From the IMG/VR virus record IMGVR_UViG_3300030328_003713, positions 1 to 32,497 of that record: a stretch of DNA of 32,497 nt. One strand, 5' to 3'. The notes under the pieces were generated by a model. The model was not told the origin of the DNA, did no database searches, and worked only from the letters and a program-made list of their open reading frames with translations. Below are positions 10,401 to 17,500 of the stretch, piece by piece (the stretch's first letter is position 1; every line of letters starts with the position of its first letter). Position numbers and translations under genes: made by a program. Origin of the DNA: a virus.

Positions 10401-10575
10401 TTTCGTCTATTGTTATTTCTGGTACTACAATATTTCCTTGTGTAAAAGTATTATCTTGTATTGAAACACTATTATTTACGGTGCTAGCGGTTGGGTTTTT
10501 AGCCAACCACGCCTCTAATTCTTCTTGCGTGTCAAAAGCATATGCTTTACCATCTAAATAATAAGTTTCAGTCAT
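1486..10575 (-). CDS. giant multidomain virion/ejection protein (3029 aa) with HExxH and HAD-like motifs
   Basis: The ATG at 10575 directly follows the previous stop (TAA-ATG). The N-terminal part is charged and helical. Hydrophobic segments appear near residues 596-625 and in a Gly/Phe-rich stretch near 712-776. HEGVH at 1004-1008 is an HExxH zinc-peptidase motif. A basic helical block near 1280-1335 contains NYDPGK. A HAD-type phosphatase domain spans about 2185-2365: DFDET (2193-2197, motif I), VFVLTAR with T2272 (motif II), a following GEAK lysine (motif III) and FVDDAISN with D2328/D2329 (motif IV). The C-terminal region resembles the end domain of large phage polyvalent and internal-virion proteins, with a conserved-looking stretch at about 2766-2805 (LPFANTPMQ) and a likely membrane helix near 2829-2851. 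Size, location after the tail genes and membrane segments suggest a protein packaged in the capsid and ejected to cross the envelope, carrying enzyme domains into the cell. It is not an obvious virion RNA polymerase. Exact roles are inference. Confidence 0.8.
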   Translation of the reverse strand: MTETYYLDGKAYAFDTQEELEAWLAKNPTASTVNNSVSIQDNTFTQGNIVVPEITIDENAPLNSSDFYFLQQEKEQEELEKKQREKEEREKLITPVKPRLLTESEEVMFGYDGEDYDSQAKPIYGSAEAKRIDQPGYKKDKEILEAWLNGEYFDKGIADEITRGNIVAYSENDNDYSDLQKHFKDIVGELGVTRDGYENLTDADLDVIFTKIVDQQVRLKKKEESTKNEYIKINDILSKKEKDDTDAEALAEGIDNLDNATINSHPDKLQALYAQKLKKYRNGEEFHKLDLDPNIRGSLADKLFNEDEMVDEFDSFTGLPTGKKVLSGKRIRKKEFKNFKWLHDPVSGRNIQVDTDRPPPTSDGTTLIDYTDSYQTYLASFKNTSQDDLKKYNQRVLLEEAGYNIEKEEVGDYYIGNQAVSGQLRRLGYKPTWVSGQGKIKSKWIYKNVKLGDLIPLSWLPGANDFMARTSAFAEGEIVPQNFEGKPYTNEEEFVDFLIQKRKQNVEIISKKSALWDTWYMNRDMETISKNRLGQMGGSFMYSMFGENITVEQSSSDFAFPIPITNQRNLDIIASQIVPESGMDVSLQQEAYFERTLTDEAFETAGGLGAMLIALSPVNKVQKVMGINKLLASFAAPRYIKNGKVITQSRALKLSAKKGQSLDDWALATGHTVKQATSLQKGYGTVLGGIWEDIKMREFLGAVNPNMQFERGVGFGFFVAPKFIPFGFGRFGRGKKFGYSFKRNQMNTFMQSTFINAPAFALAVEGGDALGAVVKDLEGKQEVSTWKDKHWGDYDANLRRIGLNMFTGKALGMMHFNHLDYKTTAGVGRFNRRATELIGQQMDVIQKKADATQFYSDKTTKGRINKGLKGKKINIKDPNSRYEKWIEQNPNSKEVQKLEKYWEDFNLSMERLNLINNTAEWVDPARAKENYNKQYEPLKKMFESKGKELKVVITDKPIYQEIMLDNGEMVKQEVSALYTRMGGGKVGTIQINTKKSKGKDVINHEGVHAYLDMMFDGNIKLQQRFESSFKAAMKSIKTPGSNLYEDILKTKDIQKELKLEEMMAYSAEYLSKAEYYTSMVNSEAFIKMKKFWNNFTKSTYNKNADLTTKQDVIDILGSYGRTGDFKKLERLNEIIEYDPTGEAGQKQLELASKADINKTIDKIKSKKTEVQQEIKDLRIAQGKTSKFQKQIDKNYELFAELNSNQKKLENRIEIKEVEETGWEKQIDKDYTGTHKTQAEFQASTENSRTQKNIMESSGLKNMIRQGQRSLDITDKVEGEFMENVLFEIIKRFNKNYDPGKINKDYGRALTPFEYLTTGQRKGESIIYRAIGDVAKRMGKQPKTISSDAFEGGYNAFENMVEQNGYSTLDTHTGSPVEARGIIVAEKLNINPITVKRAAGDTKNLNFETDAGAKEKASYKNIGKNYKETIEKDIVVDYYGVSEVVYSKMKKSAAEQLNNPDFEAIQSKIKPNIETHIKLIPKWGQVSVDPITGESISMKTVSGVKSETKATGITTVLLKNKLLFNEIPQTGTKGSKYEWTTELKEYHNSIDKVFKKQFEQKVLDSWGMGETTFNRAQLSGIYKAIMTQTGKAVYLQSVKQAIPNTPNLTAKHVIANMLNQVSAGQSPSLAKTEINALNKLLQKNMLDLSDIRQLAAKVPSRKEEFIVLEQIFMERQGWSKDVDVVKLNERLEAEASGTSKELDFQESVNRAKQIAKELKLNENLSSPTYLSENPGAKITITKNGKKVETTVDAWRNDMDAQVIQRFLENSGHTIESLDALMPVVLGKEFRRSRQKSHKGIESIVIELGLASSQSRKYITIDGKKAYVNKGNKTISQHLKDFYGQSFENLKAIEGNKKYDKVYRPDWSTEKKNQDKLELELKDKSIDEIGKAKVEAYRKAGSYSGKSKDYEATEKANREFFEDFLTAKAEIAYQNKSNFGLEYLLQSRAMQTNHGKGASKSFGYGVKSINAKGSELGTMETTSAKGVTKTKKVDSSNHWEHDLQLLNQTNRIMDLMKKHKGVTSAWKKGLSDILDVSNQHLIPKRGQLFNDAKGPTTFTEAYKQMLKKGIDNPLLNVFANKYARLENQFIVSGPNKGRSLLEVQLESIDLKIAKKIIQTVPKNKWSILEYQLNNKVKNEKSAKQQKINTLENALGKKMTKELASKDINEAIKNVNKALENGRKRNKVSRGMSTFDFDETLRGKGKEFVTATKGDKSIKISSEKFPLKGPKLEKEGYKFDFKDFVNVKGGVKGPLIPKIKNQIAKYGPENVFVLTARMQESAPAIHAWLKSQGVDIPLKNITGLGNSTGEAKALWMLEKFSEGYNDMYFVDDAISNVKAVKNVLDQLDIKSKVQQVLASTEINKITNEILEHSLGIDAKKNFTKAEAKIRGKGITRRRFFMSDSASDLELLIEPLYGKGKKGIENKEWFKKEFIAPFERGIRDYNTARQSAQNDYMALRKQNKDVVKIISKEVEGTSFTNDMAMRVYLWNKAGFKIPDLAKTTETKLVNHVKNNPALQSYAETFAKITRQKTGLKEPSANWWGETMAGEITNVDRGVNRKQYLQEYIDIKNEIFSELNLNKMESKLGSNWRENLEDIFNRMETGRTRSVNLDRGSNLMMDYLNGSVGTIMNFNTRSAMLQTISTINFLNMKENNPIAAARAMGNVPQFAKDFLYIMNSDMLKQRRGGLEINVSEAELASAARNSKNPIHSMIAKVLKVGYTPTKLADSFAISFGGATFYRNRIKMYKKQGMETKAAEKQAWLDFQSLSERTQQSSRPDLLSRQQTTLIGRVILPFANTPMQMNRRGMKDILDLSKGRFKNNVEAAEKMGRITYYMGAQVALFAGLQSAFYAMLFNDEDVTEDQIARAKGFTLGTVTDSFLSGFGIQGRIAAQFKNATLEFFKQNAKPPFKADYAEVAEDLLNISPLVGPKYSTLDKAGDRMKYGRNTPFKFELGNPKLEAALMTTQSLTNAAVYSPYQNANNIKHGLNSDYETWQRFHMFLGFDPYSVGIETEKKTKSLKKKKFEDTNVHDF

Positions 10576-12060
10576 TTATTTTACGTTGTAATATTTAAAA
10601 TAATCTTCATAAATAGTTTCACCAGGTCTTATACCATATTGAGCTAATATTGTAGGCATGATATTTCTAACTTGCTTCTTGTTTGTAATATCAAAAGTAG
10701 GTGACAAACGTTTTTCAATTTCAGCTCCATTAGCGTCTGTGGCACCAAACATGTTTTCTCTAAAATAATATACATTGTCTGTTCCCTCTTTTTTAACTAT
10801 TTGAAGTTTTAATCCAGCACCTATAGTTGTGCTAATTTTGTTTTGTAGTTTTATTAGTTCGGCTTCGCCTAGGTCTTGCCCAGCCTCCATACCGCTAATC
10901 ATTTCTTCAATGTCTTTTATCACCTCGTAATCTCTCTTGTCTTCTTTTGTAAGTTTGTTTATATTAAGGGCTGGGTTTTTAGCGCCGGGTTTATAGCCAG
11001 TTAAAGGAAGATTTGTATAATTATATTCTTCTATGTTTTCAGGTTTTAAAGGTTCCATAGAATTAGTAACCATTTGTAAATAATCGTTCTTATCATTTTC
11101 TAAGTCTGGATCACTAAGCATTATTTCTCTAACAAGCAAGCCTTTTACTTTATCACTAACAGCCTCTACAGCTATTGGAGGATCTTGATTAAGGGCGTAA
11201 TCTTCAACTAACGCGTTAAGCGCTTCTTCTTCAGCACCATCTAAAAAGTTGTTTAAATATTCTTGCGAAAAACTTGTTCTTACGCCATTAATAGTGTGTT
11301 TTCTATCAAGAGCAAAAGATACAAAAGAATTTGGATCATTTTCCCACTCATTTCTCATTTCGTCCATATACGTGGTGCTTATTGTCTTCCATTTTTTTGT
11401 TCCTTCACCATCTGCCGACCATTTTAAATCCGTTCTTTTTAAATAATTAGTTGTTAAATCGTATGCTTCTTTACTATCGCTAACTCTTACCATACCAGTC
11501 AACTGTTTAAGTAAAACAGCTGGATCTACATAATTACCATCTAGACCAACAACTACCACACCGTCTTTATTTGCGTTAGGTATCATCCAAGTAGGAACTT
11601 CTTGTTCATCTCCAGTTTCTTTATCTTTTACTGTTACGGTACCATCTAATCGACCAGTTAAAAAAGCGTCTATATAATTTGCGGCTAAAGGATCTACACC
11701 ATTTGAAAATTTTTCTTTTTGCATTTTAAACATAAACTCCTTTATTTTAGGGAGACTTTCTTTAGCGTGCAATTGTAGTAATTTTAAATCTTTTATACCT
11801 TTGTTTATGTCTGGAAGAGAAGAGTTTGCAAGGGCTTGCTGTTTTTCTATAAACATTTCTTTAAGAGGTTCCATGTCAGTATCAATTGTCATGCCATCAA
11901 TTATTTCCAACCCTTTAGTAATTTTTGCATCTCTTGTAGCCATGCCTTTACCAATAGACGTTACCGCTTGCAACATGCCAATAATATTTCCTTGCCCTTC
12001 TCCTTTGGCGGGGGTGTATGCTTGACCTGCTGACTTTACTATTATTTGATTTGCTGCCAT
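10576..12060 (-). CDS. uncharacterised phage structural/internal protein (494 aa)
   Basis: I do not recognise a named family. The protein is soluble, lacks signal peptide and membrane segments, and is mostly predicted-helical with acidic and lysine-rich patches. The start at 12060 lies two bases after the upstream stop, and its own stop abuts the giant gene's ATG, so the three consecutive genes (12063-12947, this one, and the giant) are probably co-translated. By position between an internal-virion-like protein and the giant protein, it is likely a component of the internal core or ejection complex, comparable in place only to the T7 gp14-gp15-gp16 series. No catalytic motif is seen. Confidence 0.7.
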   Translation of the reverse strand: MAANQIIVKSAGQAYTPAKGEGQGNIIGMLQAVTSIGKGMATRDAKITKGLEIIDGMTIDTDMEPLKEMFIEKQQALANSSLPDINKGIKDLKLLQLHAKESLPKIKEFMFKMQKEKFSNGVDPLAANYIDAFLTGRLDGTVTVKDKETGDEQEVPTWMIPNANKDGVVVVGLDGNYVDPAVLLKQLTGMVRVSDSKEAYDLTTNYLKRTDLKWSADGEGTKKWKTISTTYMDEMRNEWENDPNSFVSFALDRKHTINGVRTSFSQEYLNNFLDGAEEEALNALVEDYALNQDPPIAVEAVSDKVKGLLVREIMLSDPDLENDKNDYLQMVTNSMEPLKPENIEEYNYTNLPLTGYKPGAKNPALNINKLTKEDKRDYEVIKDIEEMISGMEAGQDLGEAELIKLQNKISTTIGAGLKLQIVKKEGTDNVYYFRENMFGATDANGAEIEKRLSPTFDITNKKQVRNIMPTILAQYGIRPGETIYEDYFKYYNVK

Positions 12061-12062
12061 AT

Positions 12063-12947
12063 TTATATTTGTTTAAATTCTACGTCTAACACATCATAAT
12101 TTACACGATCATAGCCGTTTATATTACTAACTGCCTCTTGTGGTATTTCGTCAGACATTACACCTTGGAATAATCCTTTTCCATGTAAAGGATCTTTATA
12201 TTCGAAACTATATATATTTAGACCACTTGGTGATTTACCAATTAAGTTTATATTTTTCTTAAGTCTTCTGTCAGAGTTTATATCAATTCCAAGACCTTTT
12301 AATGTACCACCAGCACCAAAGTAAGAGCCAGCCATAGAACCTACTGAGCTCATATATTGACCAGTTGCTGCTTGAGCACTAGCTAACCCTTGTCTAGCAC
12401 CTGCTACTTTTTGACCTTCTACACCTAACAACGTTGCTAATTGATCTAACTCAAATTGTCTAGCGCCTTCAGCGTTTGCAAGTTCTATATTAGTCATTGC
12501 TTGATTTATTCTACTTTGTTCTTGTAATTTTAATTCTCTATTTCTAACCATCATTTGACCAATACCCGCTGCCATTCGCTCAGAAGACGCTTCAGCTTGA
12601 CTGCTTAAAGCAGTTGCTAAACCAGCCGCTCCAGAACTACCAGAAACACCTTTTAACCCTTGCAGTATATTTGCTTGTTGTTGCGCAAAAGCTTTACGCT
12701 GCATTTCAAAAGCAGCAGTATCTACCTCCATGTCTTCAAATACGTTTTCTTGGTTTGCTATTTCAGGATCAATAGGTTTAAACTCCAGCTCTTCATATTT
12801 CTTTAATCTTTTTTCATATTCTGCTTGAGTTGCTCTCATCTCTTTTCTTGCTCTTCTCTCTTGTTTTTTCTGACTCATATATCCAAGAGCAGCAATAGCA
12901 ACTTGCCACCATCTAGCAGGACTTTTTTTCTTTAATTTGTTATTCAT
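12063..12947 (-). CDS. helical internal-virion-like protein with short C-terminal S74-like chaperone domain
   Basis: The first 100 residues are basic, then coiled-coil (RRARKEMRATQAEYEKRLKK), followed by an Ala/Gln/Gly-rich helical middle and a Gly/Ser segment near 205-220. This resembles T7 gp14-type internal proteins. From S225 it changes to SDRRLKKNI (225-233), then a GLNIYSFEYKD strand and GVMSDEIP, the hallmark sequence order of the Peptidase S74 intramolecular chaperone domain. In that family cleavage occurs before the Ser of the S-D-x-R-L-K motif, using a lysine of the following K-K/K-E-N segment. Here only about 70 residues follow, shorter than the usual domain, so it may be a reduced form. 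S74 domains normally sit on tail spikes and fibres, so its presence on a helical protein is odd. Start at 12947 follows a 27-base gap. Confidence 0.75.
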   Translation of the reverse strand: MNNKLKKKSPARWWQVAIAALGYMSQKKQERRARKEMRATQAEYEKRLKKYEELEFKPIDPEIANQENVFEDMEVDTAAFEMQRKAFAQQQANILQGLKGVSGSSGAAGLATALSSQAEASSERMAAGIGQMMVRNRELKLQEQSRINQAMTNIELANAEGARQFELDQLATLLGVEGQKVAGARQGLASAQAATGQYMSSVGSMAGSYFGAGGTLKGLGIDINSDRRLKKNINLIGKSPSGLNIYSFEYKDPLHGKGLFQGVMSDEIPQEAVSNINGYDRVNYDVLDVEFKQI

Positions 12948-12974
12948 ATCTATTATAGTTACATTTTTTGCGTA

Positions 12975-13304
12975 TTATTTACTACTTTCTATCACTTCAG
13001 AGCTTAATGCGAATAACTCTGCCTTACTAGTTGAATCATTTGTTAATTTTATTTCAGCATAATAACCAAGTAAACTGCTATTATTTGCTTTTTTGTTTTT
13101 AGAAAACATTATAAAGTCATCTATCTTTAAATCACTATCACCATTATCTACCTTGATATAATCATTACCAATTTCAGTTACTTTTCCAAGTGATTTATAA
13201 TCATTGCTATAACCATTTGTCCCTAACGTAGTATAATAAACGTCGTCTCCAATTTGTAAAGAATTATTTTGTAAATTATTTTTTAATGTTATTTTTTGAT
13301 TCAT
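12975..13304 (-). CDS. small conserved phage protein (109 aa), probably virion-associated
   Basis: This acidic, beta-rich protein has no signal peptide or membrane segment. Its middle part (QIGDDVYYTT, GKVTEIGNDYIKVD) looks like a small SH3-like or OB-like barrel, and its end (LGYYAEIKLTNDSTSKAELFALSSEVIESSK region) is a sequence type I associate with small structural proteins of marine phages. It sits between the beta-rich 422-residue protein and the S74-tailed protein with only a 6-base gap upstream, so it belongs to the same late transcript. A possible role is a decoration or tail accessory protein; there is no direct evidence for function. Confidence 0.7.
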   Translation of the reverse strand: MNQKITLKNNLQNNSLQIGDDVYYTTLGTNGYSNDYKSLGKVTEIGNDYIKVDNGDSDLKIDDFIMFSKNKKANNSSLLGYYAEIKLTNDSTSKAELFALSSEVIESSK

Positions 13305-13310
13305 AATATT

Positions 13311-14579
13311 TTATGCTGTGGCAGCGCCATGTGTTATAAATTTAGTTAGATCTAGGGCTAGTTTAGCATTACTAGCTGGATATTTATTTATAGTAACGGT
13401 GCCTTCTATTTTTATTTCTTGATGAGAACCATTTATATAAACTGTAGTTCCAATAGGCACTATAGAAGAAACAACATCGTCTGCAGATCCTGCAAAAGTA
13501 ACATTAACACTACCAGCTGATGAGCTAGCACTAACACTTGTAATTAAATTGTTATTTGCATTTTCATTAATATTATAACCAGATATTCTAACCAAACTAG
13601 CGCCTGCAATACCATACGTGCCATTTAAATTAAGAGTTACAGCCCCGTCAGAAGCAGGGAACGTTGTGTTTGATCTAACTGTTTTAGTCAGTTGAGTTCC
13701 TTTTGCAACAATACCACTAAAGCTTATGTTTAACCCAAATACTTTGCTTATTAATGTTGGTCCGTAAGCTCTAAAATAAAGCGACACGCCATCATTAACC
13801 GATTGTGCAACAGACAAAGTAACCGTATTACCGTCTATGGAGGTTATAATAGGTGATCCAGAAATAGATCCACTAGAAAGAGCAACTAGACTCATACCAA
13901 CAACTAAATTAGTTACACTATCTAAAACTACGGTTGTAGAACTAGAAATAGTTCCGTCACAAACTTGAACTTGCTGTGTAAACCAATATGTATCTGGTAT
14001 TGTAAATTGATTAGATGCTGGTCTATCAGGAAGCATAAACCCAAAGCCATTAGTATCACTAGAAGTGTTTGTTAACGTCCAAGAAATAGGAACTCTTGTA
14101 GAGCCACTTTGAACAGTAGAGCCTATACTTGAAACTGTTGTGTCTGGAGGGTTTGCTGTGTACTTGTCTGTTAAATCAGAATTTATTTCAGTTCCTTCGT
14201 CAAGCTCTAAATAAACTGTTGTTTGGCCTACTTGAGTTATTTTTTTGTTTACAACACTACCACCATTTTTAAACACTGTGTTTTTTGAAGGTATTACAAT
14301 TATGCTATACACCTCACCTGTAGCATCTGCTGGAAAACTTATGGGCAATACAAAAGTATTAGAATTCATAACTACAGTTAAACTATTATCCGCAATAAAT
14401 GCGTTTGTAAAAGCCCTTGTTTTAAAGTTATAGTAACTTTCTTTGCTAGTCCCATTTATTTTAATAACATTAACAATAAACGCGGCTCCAATTTCACCAA
14501 CTACTTTTAACGATCTTGACTGCGCAGAAGCCGACATGCTACTTTGATCTATTTGTACTAAATTAATTAATTTGTTCAT
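13311..14579 (-). CDS. beta-rich virion protein, probable tail/fibre accessory (422 aa)
   Basis: The protein is rich in Ser, Thr, Val, Gly and Asn, with almost no charged helical segments, which suggests repeated beta-sandwich domains. Residues about 213-270 (TTVVLDSVTNLVVGMSL, then SGSPIITSIDGNTVTLS, then SVNDGVSLYF) form a module that recurs in marine phage structural proteins, and residues about 325-385 resemble a second, weaker copy. The ATG at 14579 overlaps the nozzle gene's stop by one base (TAATG), implying translational coupling with that gene and a stoichiometric partner role at the tail. A receptor-binding or tail-surface role is plausible. No enzyme motif is visible. Confidence 0.7.
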   Translation of the reverse strand: MNKLINLVQIDQSSMSASAQSRSLKVVGEIGAAFIVNVIKINGTSKESYYNFKTRAFTNAFIADNSLTVVMNSNTFVLPISFPADATGEVYSIIVIPSKNTVFKNGGSVVNKKITQVGQTTVYLELDEGTEINSDLTDKYTANPPDTTVSSIGSTVQSGSTRVPISWTLTNTSSDTNGFGFMLPDRPASNQFTIPDTYWFTQQVQVCDGTISSSTTVVLDSVTNLVVGMSLVALSSGSISGSPIITSIDGNTVTLSVAQSVNDGVSLYFRAYGPTLISKVFGLNISFSGIVAKGTQLTKTVRSNTTFPASDGAVTLNLNGTYGIAGASLVRISGYNINENANNNLITSVSASSSAGSVNVTFAGSADDVVSSIVPIGTTVYINGSHQEIKIEGTVTINKYPASNAKLALDLTKFITHGAATA

Positions 14580-17500
14580 TATATAGTCTGTTTACTTTTT
14601 ACAACACCTAGGCCTTGAAAGCTTAAATCAGAAGTTTTTATATCTGTAGTTAATCCTTTAATGTAATTAAACCACTTACCTTCTTTTTCAATAAACTCAT
14701 TCAAACTTCCTTCTTGTTTATCTGTTTTTATGTATTCTACACTCCATCCAGTTTTATCATATTGATTATAGGTTTCTAACGTGTTGTAGTAATTACCCTT
14801 ATGTAAAACAGAAGGATTACCAGCTTTTACCTTGGATTGAGTACCCTCGTAGTTTAAAGTATTGAAAGATTTTACTACAGAAGGGCTTTCGTTTAACACA
14901 GCCTTAATAGTAGACGGCTCGTGTATTCCGTAAAAAGTGTTTCTATTAGTATCATTACCCTCTAAATCTAAAATTTCCTTGTTATGCTCAAACAAACCTC
15001 CGTTTTTCATTGTAAAGTACTCGCTAGATATACTAACACCTTGTTCTGGTATAAATGATTTTTTACTAACCCAACCTCTAACGTTTTCATCAAAACTTAA
15101 CGTAGAAGGAAAATCACTTACAGGGATAAACTCTTGTCTTAGCATTATGTTATCTATAGTACCAGTTGTACCCAATGGATCATCGCTATCAACAAAGAAA
15201 ACAAAAGTGTCCTTAAGATGGTCAGCGATATGATCTTCATTTATTGTGTGTAATTCATCATAAGTCCCATCTCCAGTTAAACCTTCAACTTTAAATCCTT
15301 TGTTGTCTTTACTGCTGAAACAATAAAAACCAATACCACCAGTTCCGCTGTTTGATGTAAAATCGTATTCAAATCTTACTCTATACGTATCGTTTTGATA
15401 TAAATCCTTATTTATAACTTGTTCTATTTGAACTTGATCACCACCAGCACCTATTCTTGGGGCAGAATTAAATTGAATTTGCCCATTACTAACATCAAAA
15501 TCTATGTAAGTATAAAGATTTTGATCAAAACCACTAATGTTAAAAGAACCAATAGTTGCGCCTGTATAATAATTTGTTAAATCTTTAAGACTAATATTAT
15601 CTATAGCGCCAACAAATCCATCGCTTCTATTTTTAATTACTATTTTATCTATAATATAGTTATTAGCTACAGTTGTGTCACCAGTAGAAACTCCGTCACG
15701 TTTAATATCGTAACCTCCCATACTATCACTAAAATTAAACTCAACAGAATAAGTTCCATTTTGATTTATCGTACCATCGTCACCAATACAAAGTCCACCG
15801 TGGGGATTACTTAAAGGAATGGCTGTAGCCCCATTACCAATACAAACCTGTAAATCTCCGCTTTCATAACTTTTAATTGTAAACTTAAATTCATAACCAT
15901 CAGGTGTTGGTGTAAGTGAAGTATCTATTGGATTGTTCTTTTGAAATAACCATTGATCAACAATTCTAGTAGTATCAGTATCACTAACTTCAAAATGAAT
16001 CCCATCAACACCACCATATATTTTTGGTCTATCAAAACTATGTTGTGAAGGTGGGTTGTTTGGCGGACCATTAAAAGTCCAATCATTTATTTCACCACCC
16101 GAATACGTATCGTTTATATTTATCAATCTAATTGCGTCAATATGCACTTTAACATCAGATGGTATTGCAATATCAATTCTACCATTACTAGCTTGATCAG
16201 AATCTATTTGAAAAATAGCTCTTAAAACATCTCTATTTGCAAAATTACTATTACTGCCAGAGTAAACATAATAAATATCTGTATTAACAATATTAAAAGG
16301 TGTTCCATCTGCAGAACCACCTGATTTAATAATCATACCGGTACCACTGCCAAGATCTGGAGCGTCGGCTAAAGGATATATTATATCTATAAAATACCAA
16401 TCATCTGTAGTTAAAGACAAACCGTCTTGTCTTAATCTTATACCGTCAACTACATTTTCAAAAACAAACATATCATTTACAGGGGCAATTGTTGCCTTAC
16501 CCCAAGATTGATTTGTACCTCCATAAGTATTAGTACCACCACCAAATGTAGAAGTGTTTGGATACATGCCAGTACCCCCACTACCATCATCATAAAAAAC
16601 TGTGTTATTACTTGTTGTTCCAGTTGTTGGAAACTGATATGTTGCGGTAGAACCGCTGCTTGATTGAGTTAAAGTATGTGTTGTTAAATTCATACCAAAA
16701 ACATAACCATAAGTAAACTTTGCTCTATCACCGCCTACGTCATCAATATATGTATGTGAAAATAACGGTGAACTATTAGCCAAGTTCATTACGGTCCAAT
16801 CTGAAACACTATATTCTACTGTTGCAAAAGCAGGTATTGCTACTGCCGGTTCCGCGTTTCCATCTGGAGTTGATGTTGAAGTTTCTGTATAACATTCTTC
16901 TAATCTAAACACTTTTTCTATATTAACACTACCTAAGTTACCATATGTGAAACCATAAATTCTATCTCCATTACCATCATCACCGTTCATTACTTTAAAC
17001 CCAACTTGCAAATCGTCAACGCAAACACCCTCAAGTTCATCTCCATTTGTAAACTTAAAGTAAGCTACGTGATACTCATTATTAGTGCTACCTATTTCTG
17101 CAAAACTTACAAACCGATTAGTTTGATAGCCAAGTTCATAAGTACTAGTGGTTGGTGTTTGTGAATAATTAGCATAGTCAGAAGATGTAACTCCAGCTGG
17201 AAGATTTGTGGCGTCTAATATTTTATTTGATTGTAAAATAGCACCACCAGAACCTGGAATACCATCATAAAGCGTTATTTGAACAAATCTAGGTGTATCT
17301 CCATTTGGCCCACTATAAGTAGTAGTACCGCTTTCATTTAAGTCTGGATCGTGTTTAAAGTAAAAAGAAATTTTAACTTCTTCCCCATTAAATATAGTAT
17401 TGTTTCTGGCATTAGGATATTCTGTAGATATTTGCCCAAGTAACAAATTATCATTAGCAGTTCCATCAGCATCTCTATTCCCAGGCAATGCTAACGTTGG

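Noticed and set aside
1486-10575. Giant protein as an N4/crAss-type virion RNA polymerase
   Set aside because: The DFDET motif fits HAD motif I together with motifs II to IV, not the DxDxD catalytic loop of polymerases, and no other polymerase motif was seen.
2453-12033. Many 60-145 codon open frames on the plus strand opposite the large genes, and one on the minus strand at 6429-6611
   Set aside because: They lie inside convincing long genes, have hydrophobic or Ser/Phe-rich compositions typical of antisense AT-rich frames, and lack recognisable domains or leaders.
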